39,619 nt of DNA from Desulfobacterales bacterium. GTDB taxonomy: Bacteria; Desulfobacterota; Desulfobacteria; Desulfobacterales; DTYH01. The stretch is from the NCBI GenBank assembly GCA_012961955.1, contig DTYH01000128.1, forward strand, positions 1 to 39,619, written 5' to 3'. A model generated the notes under the pieces. That model ran no database searches and was not told the origin of the DNA. It was given only the letters and a program-made list of their open reading frames with translations. Positions 8,886-16,996 of this stretch are shown here, piece by piece. The first letter of the stretch is position 1; every line of letters starts with the position of its first letter. Made by a program: the position numbers and the translations under genes.

Positions 8886-9195
8886 TTCTGTAAGATTTTA
8901 GTATTTATGAAAGAAGCTGGTTACATCAGACTAGAGCTGAGCTTACGATACAGATATAAAATACAGGATGAAAGATACAAGCTTGTAGCGATTTCGGCGG
9001 CACATAAAATGCCACCCTACCATATTTCTGGAAAAACGACTATCACAAATTTTTTGTGGAACACTATGTCTACGCGGAATATGCTCCGCCCAGTTCATTA
9101 TGTATCCTGCATCTTCCGTCCTGTATCGTACATCCGGTATCCGAGTTGTCATTTGATATGGGCGGGTTTGTTTCAAGAGGTAAAGTCTTACCTTT
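8886..9195. repeat. Palindromic repeat element, family 2, copy 2
   Basis: Both ends match the ends of 2101-2550 (TTTGTTTCAAGAGGTAAAGTCTTACC at the right; GTAAGATTTTAGTATTTATGAAA at the left). The central GGCGGCACATAAAATGCC (8996-9013) is the reverse complement of the centre of copy 1, so this copy is inverted relative to it. Reading frames across it (for example 8760-9233) run through the repeat and are not genes. Confidence 0.65.
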
Positions 9196-9301
9196 TTTAT
9201 TTCTATCCTTCATGGGCAGAAACCCGCTCATAGCGTTAACCATGGCAGACATTGCCAAGAATTCAAAGTAACCGCTCATTGGGTTCAGGGTCAAAAGCCT
9301 A

Positions 9302-9484
9302 ATACTGAGCGCGTAGCGAAGTATCTCGTAAGCGAATCATCTGAAGAGATTCTTCACTCCGCCTTGGTCTGTTCAGTCCGTTCAGAATGACGGCGGAAGG
9401 CACAGCAACACAGAAAAAAACCTCATCGGTGGTCAGTGTCGGGCCTCGGTGCAGGTTAACCGACCACCGACAGTGTCTGTGATT
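9302..9484. repeat. Dispersed repeat, family 3, copy 1
   Basis: About 180 bases beginning ATACTGAGCGCGTAGCGAAG, containing GAGATTCTTCACTCCGCCTT and CCGTTCAGAATGACG, and ending in an inverted pair around CATCGGTGGTCAGTGTC and AACCGACCACCGACAGTGTC. A second diverged copy is at 35613-35773. No coding content. Confidence 0.65.
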
Positions 9485-9578
9485 TAACCCCCGTCCTTCT
9501 CCTGGCGCTTTCCTAACGGGGCAAATGTGAATATATTGGCTTACTTACGGTATAACCCATAACCTAAAGGAATGAGCA

Positions 9579-9980
9579 ATGAACAGAATGTCGTTGTTTG
9601 TGATTGGTCTCTTGTCTGCGTGTCTCTGCACATATGCATGCACAGTTGGACCAGCGAAGACTAAAGATATCTCGGTTGCTGTAACGGTCCCTGACCTGGG
9701 GTGGAGAATTAGGATTCAGGAGATTTACCAGGTTGGTGAGGAACTCTGGGTGATTTCCGTTTTGAGTAGAATCCCAGGGGTTGCAGCACAGATGGTTACA
9801 ACCGTATCAGATACCGTTTCAGCAACTGTTCCTGTTTTGCCTGTAAAACACGTGGTGTTAGGGAAGACGTGGGGATGGCGGAATAAGGAAGATTATGTCT
9901 TTGTGACAAATATACGTGAAATCGACGAGCACTTAAAGGCCGGGAAACTGCTATTCCAGAGGGACAAAAATGGAGAGTGA
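9579..9980 (+). CDS. Small secreted or lipoprotein-like protein, function unknown
   Basis: 133 residues with an N-terminal hydrophobic signal (MNRMSLFVIGLLSACLCTYAC). The cysteines at about 15, 17 and 21 give possible lipobox contexts (LLSAC or CTYAC), so it may be a lipoprotein. The mature part has beta-rich segments (ISVAVTVPDLGWRIRIQEIYQ, LWVISVLSRIPG) and an aromatic GKTWGWRNKEDYVF stretch. I do not recognise a domain. A Shine-Dalgarno aaaggaatgag precedes the ATG. It is flanked on both sides by dispersed repeats and is probably monocistronic, upstream of the porin gene on the same strand. Confidence 0.6.
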   Translation: MNRMSLFVIGLLSACLCTYACTVGPAKTKDISVAVTVPDLGWRIRIQEIYQVGEELWVISVLSRIPGVAAQMVTTVSDTVSATVPVLPVKHVVLGKTWGWRNKEDYVFVTNIREIDEHLKAGKLLFQRDKNGE

Positions 9981-10031
9981 TCATTCACGGAGTGAAATCC
10001 TTTTATGTGAATAGTGACAGAGGAAAACGTG

Positions 10032-10100
10032 GCTGTTCACGGGGTAAGGGCTTTCTTTTCACTCCGATGTATCCAACCTCTGTTTTTCCAGCGAGTTGAG
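10032..10100 (+). repeat. Repeat family 4, copy
   Basis: Carries the unit GCTGTTCACGGGGTAAGG then TTTCTTTTCACTCCGATGT and CCAACCTCTGTTTTTCCAGC, shared with 11612-11672 and, in inverted pairing, with both arms of 13127-13374. It lies between the small secreted protein and the porin gene; the right side of the spacer (10141-10172) carries a partly inverted GTGAACAGTTACTG end. Confidence 0.55.
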
Positions 10101-10177
10101 GGTGGAGAGGGAAAAGTAAAGATTTCCATTAACTTGTTCCAAGAATAACCTCAGCCTGTGAACAGTTACTGAAAAAC

Positions 10178-11566
10178 ATGTCAGAGGAGATTGTGAGAAG
10201 GATACCTCGGATTTTTGCGATCTTTGTTGTTGTTATAATGACGCTCTCTTTTACCCTTTTGGGGCCAAGTAGTGTCAAGGCAAAGGAGGATAAAACAGTA
10301 GAAGAAGAGAAACTCGATATCCTAATGGACAGGGGTGCAATCCCGAGCAAAAAATATAACGAGTTGAAAAAGAGTCTAGAAAAAGAAAAGGAAAAGAATG
10401 GCATTGTTCTTTATCCTTACTACAAAGATGGTTTTTTCTTGGAAGCTCCTGAAAAGGAGTTTAGGATTAGAATAGGGGGCAGGGTCCAGCTGGATTACTA
10501 TTCTTTTGATCACAATGGCCAGGATGCCAGTTCTTCTTTTACCATGAAGAGGGCCAGGATGTTTCTGGCTGGAACCTTGTACAAGAAGCTCGACTTTAAG
10601 GTTGAGTTGAATTTTGGGGAGGGGAAGGATGCTTATCTGGCTGATGGATATATAAATCTTGATTATGTTCCGTACGCTCAGATCAAGATAGGTCAGTTTA
10701 AAGAACCCTTTGGCCTGGAAATCCTCACGTCTTTTAAATACGTGGACTTTGTGGAAAGATCTATCATCTCCACTCAGATTTCGCCTTCCAGAGATATTGG
10801 GATAATGGTCCACGCCGACCCTTTTAGGGGATTTATGGGATACGGCCTAGGGATCTTCAACGGAAACGGCCCCAACAAAGAATGGGATGAAAACAATGAC
10901 AAGGACATAGCGGGAAGGATTTATCTTCGGCCATTCTTAAACACCAAGGGCACCCTTCTTAAAGGGTTGCAGCTAGGAGGGAAATTTACCCTGGGAGAGC
11001 ATGAAGGGAGTGTCAAGAACATTATGGTTCCTACTTCTGAAAGAACCATTGTGGGATGGGCAGCAGGTGTCAAAAGCGATGACAACATATGGCGAGTAGG
11101 GGCTGAATTGGCCTGGGCACTCGGACCTTTTTCGCTAAAAGGGGAATGGATGGAGATGCACTGGGACGGTCTCGAACTTAATAACATGAGAGAAGACGCA
11201 GAGGTATATGGGTGGTATATAGGGGCTACATGCTTGGTCACAGGAGAGGAAAAGATCTTGAAAAAAGGGGTATTTAGAAGGGTTAACCCAGGGCGAAAGT
11301 TTGATCCTGTCAAAGGATCCTGGGGGGCCTGGGAGCTTGCAGCAAGATATGAATCTTTCACTGTAGCTAAGAATATATTTGACACGGGGTACGCCACAGG
11401 CACTGACGGTGTGCGTTCCTCAACCCTCGGTATCAACTGGTATCTTAATAACTTGTTTAGGATTAGCTTTAGCTACGTAAATAACCATTTCGAGGATGAG
11501 ATGGAAGAGCTAAGTGGCGAGGATGAAGAAGACCTTTTTCTTTTTAGGTGTCAGGTGGAGTTTTGA
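10178..11566 (+). CDS. Phosphate-selective porin O/P family outer-membrane protein
   Basis: 462 residues. The N-terminus is a long signal peptide (residues about 1-35, hydrophobic core FAIFVVVIMTLSFTLLG, likely cleavage after VKA). A short charged, helical segment (about 38-70, EEEKLDILMDRGAI and NELKKSLEKEKEKNG) follows, as seen in porins with a periplasmic coil. The barrel begins with FRIRIGGRVQLDYYSFD and TMKRARMFLAGTLYKKLDFKVELNF, the start of the OprP/OprO (PF07396) family. The chain ends on a terminal phenylalanine (LFRCQVEF). Substrate may be phosphate or another anion; no pho-type regulatory context is visible. Single gene between repeat-rich spacers. Confidence 0.82.
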   Translation: MSEEIVRRIPRIFAIFVVVIMTLSFTLLGPSSVKAKEDKTVEEEKLDILMDRGAIPSKKYNELKKSLEKEKEKNGIVLYPYYKDGFFLEAPEKEFRIRIGGRVQLDYYSFDHNGQDASSSFTMKRARMFLAGTLYKKLDFKVELNFGEGKDAYLADGYINLDYVPYAQIKIGQFKEPFGLEILTSFKYVDFVERSIISTQISPSRDIGIMVHADPFRGFMGYGLGIFNGNGPNKEWDENNDKDIAGRIYLRPFLNTKGTLLKGLQLGGKFTLGEHEGSVKNIMVPTSERTIVGWAAGVKSDDNIWRVGAELAWALGPFSLKGEWMEMHWDGLELNNMREDAEVYGWYIGATCLVTGEEKILKKGVFRRVNPGRKFDPVKGSWGAWELAARYESFTVAKNIFDTGYATGTDGVRSSTLGINWYLNNLFRISFSYVNNHFEDEMEELSGEDEEDLFLFRCQVEF

Positions 11567-11611
11567 GCGTGAACACCGTTTAACCCCTGAAAGTCCTTTA
11601 CCAATTTCACT

Positions 11612-11672
11612 GTAGCTGTTCACCGAATAAAGCTTTTCTTTTCACTCCGATGTCTCCAGCCTTTGTTTTTCC
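11612..11672 (+). repeat. Repeat family 4, copy
   Basis: GTAGCTGTTCACCGAATAAAG followed by CTTTTCTTTTCACTCCGATGTCTCCAGCCTTTG. Same unit as 10032-10100. It lies in the 230-base spacer between the porin and queE. Confidence 0.55.
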
Positions 11673-11796
11673 ACACCACGCGTAGGACTTGGGCTTGACA
11701 TATGATCGCATCCTCGATATTAAATTATCTGAAAAGACGAGTTATCGTGAACATCGAACATGAGACAGATCAAGTTACTCGCTATCCCCTCTTTCT

Positions 11797-12438
11797 ATGT
11801 CTTCTGAAAGTTTCTATGTAGCCGAAATATTCGCCAGCATCCAGGGCGAGGGCTGGTATGCTGGATACCCGCACATCCTGGTGAGATTTTCAGGTTGTAA
11901 CCTTGAATGCACGTATTGTGACACGTCCTACGCACGGAAAGGCGGGGTGCGCCTAGAGTTGGACGATATAATGCGAAACATAAAGAGCCTCCGTATAAAG
12001 AGGGTTCTTATTACAGGAGGTGAACCGATTCTCCAAACAGGTTTGATGATGCTTGTCAAAAGGCTCTTAGATGAGGGTCTTTTTGTAAGCGTTGAAACGA
12101 ATGGGACCCTTCCTATTAGAGATTTGACCCCCTTATCTCACATAATTATGGATATAAAAACACCTGGAAGCGGGATGAATAAATATAACCTGTATGAGAA
12201 CCTCAAGTTCCTTAAAGAAGGGGATGAGGTTAAGTTCGTCTTAACATCTCGAGCCGATTATGAGTGGAGTAAGGAGAAGCTTTATCTTATTCCAGACGGG
12301 ATTATAGTAGATTTTTCACCAGCCTATAATCTTATAAGCCCGAAAGAACTCGCAAAGTGGATATTAAGAGATAGGCTGGACGTAAAACTTCACCTTCAGT
12401 TGCATAAGATATTGTGGGGAGACGAGAGGGGAAGATGA
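11797..12438 (+). CDS. queE: 7-carboxy-7-deazaguanine synthase (radical SAM)
   Basis: 213 residues. Radical SAM enzyme converting 6-carboxytetrahydropterin to 7-carboxy-7-deazaguanine in queuosine/preQ0 synthesis. The N-terminal VAEIFASIQGEGWYAGYPHILVRFSGC is characteristic of QueE. The cluster motif CNLECTYC supplies cysteines spaced C-x3-C-x2-C near residues 34-41. ITGGEPILQ is the GGE SAM-binding motif, and VETNGT and the C-terminal LQLHKILWG are also typical. No strong Shine-Dalgarno precedes the ATG at 11797. It overlaps queC by 4 bases, so the pair is translationally coupled. Confidence 0.93.
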   Translation: MSSESFYVAEIFASIQGEGWYAGYPHILVRFSGCNLECTYCDTSYARKGGVRLELDDIMRNIKSLRIKRVLITGGEPILQTGLMMLVKRLLDEGLFVSVETNGTLPIRDLTPLSHIIMDIKTPGSGMNKYNLYENLKFLKEGDEVKFVLTSRADYEWSKEKLYLIPDGIIVDFSPAYNLISPKELAKWILRDRLDVKLHLQLHKILWGDERGR

Positions 12439-13124
12439 GAAAGGCCGTCGTTCTTTTAAGCGGTGGTATTGACTCCACAGTAACCGCTCACTATGCAAAA
12501 AAACGAGAAAAATTTGATATATACCCTGTAACGTATGTCTATGCTCAGAGGCATAAAACAGAGATTGAGATGGCAAAAAGACAGGCTGAAACCCTTGGTG
12601 TGAAAAAGCATCTCATCTTTTCCCTTCAAGACTTTAAGCGAATAGGGGGGTCAGCACTCATAGATGAGGGTACGGATATCCCCATCGAAAGAGATGTTCG
12701 GGATATAACAGCTGTTGGTATCCCAATCACCTATGTACCAGCAAGGAACATAGTCTTTCTTTCGATAGCCTTAGCCTATGCTGAATCCCTAGAGGCCTTC
12801 GACATATTCATCGGGGTAAATGCTATTGACTATAGCGGCTATCCTGATTGTAGGCCTGAATTTATAGCCAGATTCGAGGCAATGGCAAATATAGGGACAA
12901 AAGCCGGGGTTGAGAACAAGGGAAGGTTTTGCATCCACACACCCCTTGTTGATCTGAGAAAACGCGAGATTATTAGGCTCGGTGCCTCCTTGGGTGTGGA
13001 TTTCTCTCTTACGTGGAGTTGTTATAATCCTCAGGAGGGCGGAAAGCCCTGTCGTGTGTGTGATAGCTGCCTTCTGAGAAAAAAGGGGTTTTCTGAGGCA
13101 GGGATCAAAGACCCTTTAGATTGA
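12435..13124 (+). CDS. queC: 7-cyano-7-deazaguanine synthase
   Basis: 229 residues from the ATG at 12435. That start is chosen over an in-frame GTG-type start at 12414 because it gives the family-typical MRKAVVLLSGGIDST, is preceded by gagggga, and overlaps the queE stop as ATGA. QueC turns 7-carboxy-7-deazaguanine and ammonia into preQ0 using ATP. The PP-loop motif SGGIDST is at 9-15, and the C-terminal zinc-site cysteines lie in CYNPQEGGKPCRVCDSC. Cytoplasmic. queD and queF are not in the window. Confidence 0.94.
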   Translation: MRKAVVLLSGGIDSTVTAHYAKKREKFDIYPVTYVYAQRHKTEIEMAKRQAETLGVKKHLIFSLQDFKRIGGSALIDEGTDIPIERDVRDITAVGIPITYVPARNIVFLSIALAYAESLEAFDIFIGVNAIDYSGYPDCRPEFIARFEAMANIGTKAGVENKGRFCIHTPLVDLRKREIIRLGASLGVDFSLTWSCYNPQEGGKPCRVCDSCLLRKKGFSEAGIKDPLD

Positions 13125-13126
13125 AA

Positions 13127-13374
13127 GTAATTGATCACTGGGTAAAACTTTTCTTTACACCGAGGTGTCTCCGGCCTTTGTTTTCCGGAGAGTTGAGAGC
13201 CGGGGATGCTCTGCCCCCTCTGCATTCTACCTTCGTTTCACCCTTGAGAGAAGGCGTGCCTTCTAGCCGGGTTTACTTCGGTGGTTGCGGTTTCCTCCCG
13301 CTTTCGACTCACCGGAAAAACTAAAGGTTTCCGCCAAGTCGTTCAAAGAAGATCTTTATCCGGTGATCAGTTAC
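13127..13374. repeat. Full palindromic element of family 4 (about 248 bp)
   Basis: The left end GTAATTGATCACTGGGTAAA and the inverted right end GTAACTGATCACCGGATAAA match at 16 of 20 bases. Both arms continue inward with the TTTCTTT...CCGGCCTTTGTTTTCCGG unit. It begins 3 bases after the queC stop. This is the best preserved copy and defines the family; the copies at 8398, 10032 and 11612 are single arms. The centre holds CTTCGGTGGTTGCGGT, which recurs near 8805-8820. Confidence 0.65.
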
Positions 13375-13518
13375 GATAAACTACTGATACCCTTTTTTGG
13401 TAACACTGCTGGAATTTGGTATCTCGAAGCTTGACTTTTTGGTCGTGGTTGTATAATAGTAACTCGCCGTAGGTAAGGAATTAGGGTTTTTATAACAGTT
13501 CACCCCCTCTCTTCGCTC

Positions 13519-13579
13519 TTAGCAGAAGCGGCTTCCAGCCGCGACCCAAAAGTGGTTTTTCAAAGAGCTAAACTGTTAC
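13519..13579. repeat. 61-base direct repeat, copy 1
   Basis: TTAGCAGAAGCGGCTTCCAG continuing to TTTTTCAAAGAGCTAAACTGTTAC; nearly identical to 14281-14341 in the same orientation. The last 24 bases resemble the ends of family 2, so these may be solo ends of that element flanking the dodecin gene. Confidence 0.6.
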
Positions 13580-13652
13580 AAGTTTTCTCGTTTTTCAGAG
13601 AGTCAAGGTGTTACAACACAATAAATTAATATTTGGATAATGGAGGAACGAT

Positions 13653-13907
13653 ATGGCAGATACTACGTACAAGATTATCGAATTAGTAGGAACAAGCGAG
13701 AAGTCGTGGGAGGATGCTGCAAGAAATGCTGTAGAGGCAGCTAGCGAGACTCTTAAAGACTTAAGGATCGCCGAGATTACAAGGCTCGATATGACCATTG
13801 AAAATGGAAAAGTGAAGAATTATAGAGCAAGAGTAAACCTTTCTTTTAGGGTCTTTCCTTCGCACACAATCGAAGATGGATTTTTGCCTAACGATAGTAA
13901 ACGATAG
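13653..13907 (+). CDS. Dodecin family flavin-binding protein
   Basis: 84 residues. The first about 67 match dodecin: the strand-helix pattern TYKIIELVGTSEKSWEDAARNAVEAA, then RIAEITRLDMTIENGKVKNYRARVNLSFRV. Dodecins are small dodecameric flavin (FMN/FAD/riboflavin) storage proteins of the cytoplasm. The usual protein is about 65-75 residues; here the C-terminus continues as FPSHTIEDGFLPNDSKR, which looks like an extension or an old frameshift at the end. A good Shine-Dalgarno (ggagg) precedes the ATG by 8 bases. It stands alone between two 61-base direct repeats. Confidence 0.87.
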   Translation: MADTTYKIIELVGTSEKSWEDAARNAVEAASETLKDLRIAEITRLDMTIENGKVKNYRARVNLSFRVFPSHTIEDGFLPNDSKR

Positions 13908-14280
13908 AGGGGTGTGGCTTTAGCTTTCGGCTCGATATTTACAAGTTTCTTGCACAGGTTCGCCACTCCAAAAATGGTGGGCTAGACTCTGCAATTCAGG
14001 AATTATAGATATTCCTAGCCAGGTTTTTCCTTTCACGAAAAAATCCGACTCGGCTAAGGAGTTACAAAGGCTGAATTACAAGGCTAGGGATTGTGGAGAG
14101 CAAAAGGATTATATACCTAAGTCGGCAATCCCGAAGGGTTCCAAATCTTGATGTTCAAAACAATTTAGAGTTTTGAAAAAGACAGCCGCAGCAAGATGCT
14201 GCTTCTTCTGGGGTTTAGCATAGTGAAAAGTTAAAAGTGGATTCCTACACATAAATTCTTCAGTTTCCACTCTTCATTCT

Positions 14281-14341
14281 TTGGCAGGAGCGGCTTCCAG
14301 CCGCGTCCCAATAGTGGTTTTTCAAAGAGCTAAACTGTTAC
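14281..14341. repeat. 61-base direct repeat, copy 2
   Basis: Second copy of 13519-13579, also oriented forward; the two enclose about 760 bases including the dodecin gene. Otherwise 13908-14669 contains no recognisable gene. Confidence 0.6.
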
Positions 14342-14439
14342 CGTGACTCTTTTAGTTCGACAGTCCCCACCCAGTAGGTCACTCTAGCTAGCAAAACCGA
14401 GCAATGTAAGTGGGTGAAAGTACATCGGGTTGTTTACGA

Positions 14440-14625
14440 TATCAAAAGTCGTAACGCTCGATATTGATCGTCTCGAAAAAAGTCGGAATTTGCCTTTTCG
14501 AGTCATTCCCGCTCAATCGGGAATCTCGTTATTACAGCATCTTATGGAATCCCGGTTTGATGGGAGTGACGGGTTAGAGGGCTTTTTACGAGACGATCAA
14601 TATCGTCGTATTCGGAATGTGAGGT
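14440..14625. repeat. Large palindrome related to family 1
   Basis: A perfect 16-base inverted repeat GATATTGATCGTCTCG (14460-14475) and CGAGACGATCAATATC (14589-14604) carries the family-1 core (GTCTCGAAAAAAGTC and CTTTTTACGAGAC). Inside is a smaller hairpin ATTCCCG-ctcaat-CGGGAAT (14505-14524). Probably a longer MITE-like member of family 1. Confidence 0.65.
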
Positions 14626-14669
14626 GTTGTCTTTCGCCTCTTTATGGGTGAAAGAACGGGGGGTCGATA

Positions 14670-15062
14670 GTGGAGGAAAGAAGACTTAAGCCACGAGAGA
14701 GGGAGCAACTAAGACATCGGAAGGAGATGGTTGATGCCGGTCTCGCCCTCTTCTCGAAAAAGGAATATCACGGTGTATCGACGCGTGAGATTGCCAGGGA
14801 GGCCGAGTTTGGGACCAGGACCCTGTACAGGTTTTTTTAAGAACGATGATGGCATGTACAAGGCCTTGGTGTTGGAGCAGGCAGAAAAGTTTCACAAGGG
14901 ATTGAGGAGGGCTATCGATTCACCTGGTGACGAGATCGACTAGATTCGAAGCTATGTAAGGCTCAAGGGTGAGGTATTTGCATCTAACGTTTCTATGATG
15001 CGTCTCAATTTTGCAGAAACCCGTGGCGCAAGCTTCAATATCAAAGCGGGGCTTGATTCAGA
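14670..15062 (+). pseudogene. TetR family regulator, broken
   Basis: From the GTG at 14670 the frame reads VEERRLKPREREQLRHRKEM, then VSTREIAREAEFGTRTLYRFF, the helix-turn-helix of a TetR repressor. It then stops at TAA just after a run of seven T (14832-14838). Dropping one T restores KNDDGMYKALVLEQAEKF, the expected continuation, which meets a TAG at 14941. Traces continue (YVRLKGEVFASNVSMMRLNFAETRG) until the 3' end of the convergent ispH-ubiA gene. So there are a frameshift, a nonsense codon and a missing C-terminal ligand domain. A single homopolymer error would not explain the TAG. Confidence 0.75.
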
Positions 15063-16796
15063 CTATAGAAGAAACCACCAACCCAAAGATATCAATCCGG
15101 CAAAGACAAAGCTTGTCTCCACCAAGAACTCGAACTGAAGACCTGGAATCATCCATCCCTGTTCATAGATTAGTAAGGTTCCACCCATATAAAGCGTACA
15201 AGGGATAAGAGGATAAGATAAAGTTGTGGCTATATTCAGGGGATAAGCCAGTGGCAGGGCCACGAGGAAGACAAGAAGTAACACCTTTAAGATCGACATG
15301 GTCTTGTCCTCCCCGAATACAATGGGAAGGGTTTCCTGACCCACGATCCTGTCCCCTTGGATATCAAGGATGTCAAATAGCGCTGTTCGGACAAAGACCA
15401 TAATTATTGCCCATAGAGATACAAACATTAAAGAGAGAGTAATCTTGCCCAAAGCAATAATCCCAGGAAGGAATGCCGTAACGATTCCCCAGGCCGTGGC
15501 AATTAGAACGGTTTTTGAGCCTGGAATATCCTTTATCCTCTGAAAACTTCCTCTGATCCTTACCCTTCCCGGAGTAAGTTTTACATTGTAAAGCACCCCC
15601 AGAATACTCATGGTAAAGAGGATTAGGAACGGAATCAGTCCAAAAGAAAGGGCAATAACCAGTCCTGCCACTCCAGAAGATAAGGCTAGTGAAAGTAATA
15701 GTGTTTTGTTTCTTTCATAAAAGACGGCCTTATCAGGGTCGTTATATTGAATGGCCTCCCCAACGGTGAACTTGTTTAATATATGCATTGAAAGCACATA
15801 AAACGTAGCCGTCAGCGCCAGGGTAATGGAAGGCCTGATCCCCTGAAGTAACGCACATGTGAAGCTGAGACACCCTGCACCTAATGCGACATAAATATTG
15901 CTAAGGATGAGGCATCGTTGTATCTTGAAGATACTATTTCGCCAACCCCCTTTCTTCTGAAAGGGTAGACTCTCGAGAGTACGGTATACTTTCCTGATCA
16001 CCCAATTTGGTGTTGAGGCACCGGCAGTGATCCCTACGCTATTCATCTTTTCCAAATCTTTTGTGTCAAGATCGGACTCTGTTTCAACATGATAGGCGCG
16101 GACACCTGTATGCTCAGCAACCTGTACCAATCTTTTTGTATTCCCACTATTGCGGCCACCAACCACCACCATTGCATCTACCATTCGTGCCATCTCCTCG
16201 ACCTCAGCCTGTCGCTTCATGGTAGAGTCGCAAATGGTATTAAAAATCTTGTAGTGGGGCCAGAGCGAGGCTATTTCCTTGCTAATCTCATGAAAAAGCC
16301 ACGTATCCTGTGTGGTTTGAGCAACTACAATTGCCTTTTCAAAGGTGGGAAGCTTGGTCAGTTCGTCGAAAGTTCTGATCACATGGCCACGACCCTCAGC
16401 GTACCCAAGGAGTCCTATGGTTTCAGGATGGTCCGGGTCGCCTACTATTAACGTGTTATATCCGGATCTTGCGTACTTTTGAATGATCGTCTGGACCCGA
16501 ATCACTCGAGGGCACGTTGCATCAATCACCCTATGACCTGCATCATTCAGTCTCTTCTTGGTCTCGGGAGGGACTCCATGGGCTCGAATTAGAACTATAC
16601 CGGGTCTCTGACACGAATGGTCATCTAAGACAGTCACTCCTTTTTTCTTCAGAATATCAAGAACTTGAGGGTTGTGTATAAGAGGGCCAAACGTATACAC
16701 ATCCCCCTTGCTGGTATTGGCTGCGTCCAACACCATCTCCACGGCCCTTCTGACACCCATGCAGAAACCTGCGGTCCTGGCGAGTTTGATCTTCAA
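15063..16796 (-). CDS. ispH: IspH - UbiA fusion: HMBPP reductase joined to a UbiA-type prenyltransferase
   Basis: 577 residues, about twice the usual IspH length (roughly 300). Residues 1-275 are a complete IspH: cluster cysteines C12, C95 and C189; substrate residues H41, H73, H123, E125; the QTT (160-162), the GGRNSGNT and the GASTP motifs. It makes IPP and DMAPP in the MEP pathway. Residues about 290-577 are a multi-pass membrane UbiA-superfamily domain with YNVKLTP, KDIPGSKTVLIATAWG and a clear second Asp motif DILDIQGDRIVGQETLP (D475, D478, D482). The first Asp-rich motif is degenerate (N341...NDPDKA near 352-356). No stop or frameshift separates the parts, so this is a true fusion. Last gene of a tight operon after a CooT-like gene (11-base gap). 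Confidence 0.9.
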   Translation of the reverse strand: MKIKLARTAGFCMGVRRAVEMVLDAANTSKGDVYTFGPLIHNPQVLDILKKKGVTVLDDHSCQRPGIVLIRAHGVPPETKKRLNDAGHRVIDATCPRVIRVQTIIQKYARSGYNTLIVGDPDHPETIGLLGYAEGRGHVIRTFDELTKLPTFEKAIVVAQTTQDTWLFHEISKEIASLWPHYKIFNTICDSTMKRQAEVEEMARMVDAMVVVGGRNSGNTKRLVQVAEHTGVRAYHVETESDLDTKDLEKMNSVGITAGASTPNWVIRKVYRTLESLPFQKKGGWRNSIFKIQRCLILSNIYVALGAGCLSFTCALLQGIRPSITLALTATFYVLSMHILNKFTVGEAIQYNDPDKAVFYERNKTLLLSLALSSGVAGLVIALSFGLIPFLILFTMSILGVLYNVKLTPGRVRIRGSFQRIKDIPGSKTVLIATAWGIVTAFLPGIIALGKITLSLMFVSLWAIIMVFVRTALFDILDIQGDRIVGQETLPIVFGEDKTMSILKVLLLVFLVALPLAYPLNIATTLSYPLIPCTLYMGGTLLIYEQGWMIPGLQFEFLVETSFVFAGLISLGWWFLL

Positions 16797-16807
16797 TGGT
16801 ATCGACT

Positions 16808-16996
16808 CTATTCTTCTTCTAAGAACACTTTATGATCGACCAGAGAGAGAGACCGAATACGGGCCTTTACGAACTTTTGTTCACCAAATATACTTACAAT
16901 TTTTAGGCCGTCGTTCTCTGGTTCGATTGTGTCCACAGCTTCCATAACCAATTCTTCCCTGCCTTGTCGAATAATATAAGCATTTGCTTCACACAT
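16808..16996 (-). CDS. CooT-type small nickel-binding protein
   Basis: 62 residues beginning MCEANAYIIRQGREE and containing KIVSIFGEQKFVKARIRSLSLVDHKVFLEE. This matches the CooT (PF10133-like) family, small dimeric proteins in which Cys2 binds Ni(II) and which are linked to nickel delivery to CO dehydrogenase in some organisms. C2 is present. No CODH gene is in the window, so the CODH link is not supported here. It overlaps the upstream DUF3842 gene by 8 bases and is followed by ispH-ubiA after 11 bases. Confidence 0.82.
   Translation of the reverse strand: MCEANAYIIRQGREELVMEAVDTIEPENDGLKIVSIFGEQKFVKARIRSLSLVDHKVFLEEE

Noticed and set aside
8760-9233. 157-codon forward frame
   Set aside because: It runs through the family 2 repeat element, has no domain and no clear ribosome site, and contains palindromic sequence read as protein.
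13519-14341. Possible CRISPR array from the direct repeats
   Set aside because: Only two copies, 760 bases apart, with no regular spacers and no cas genes in the window.
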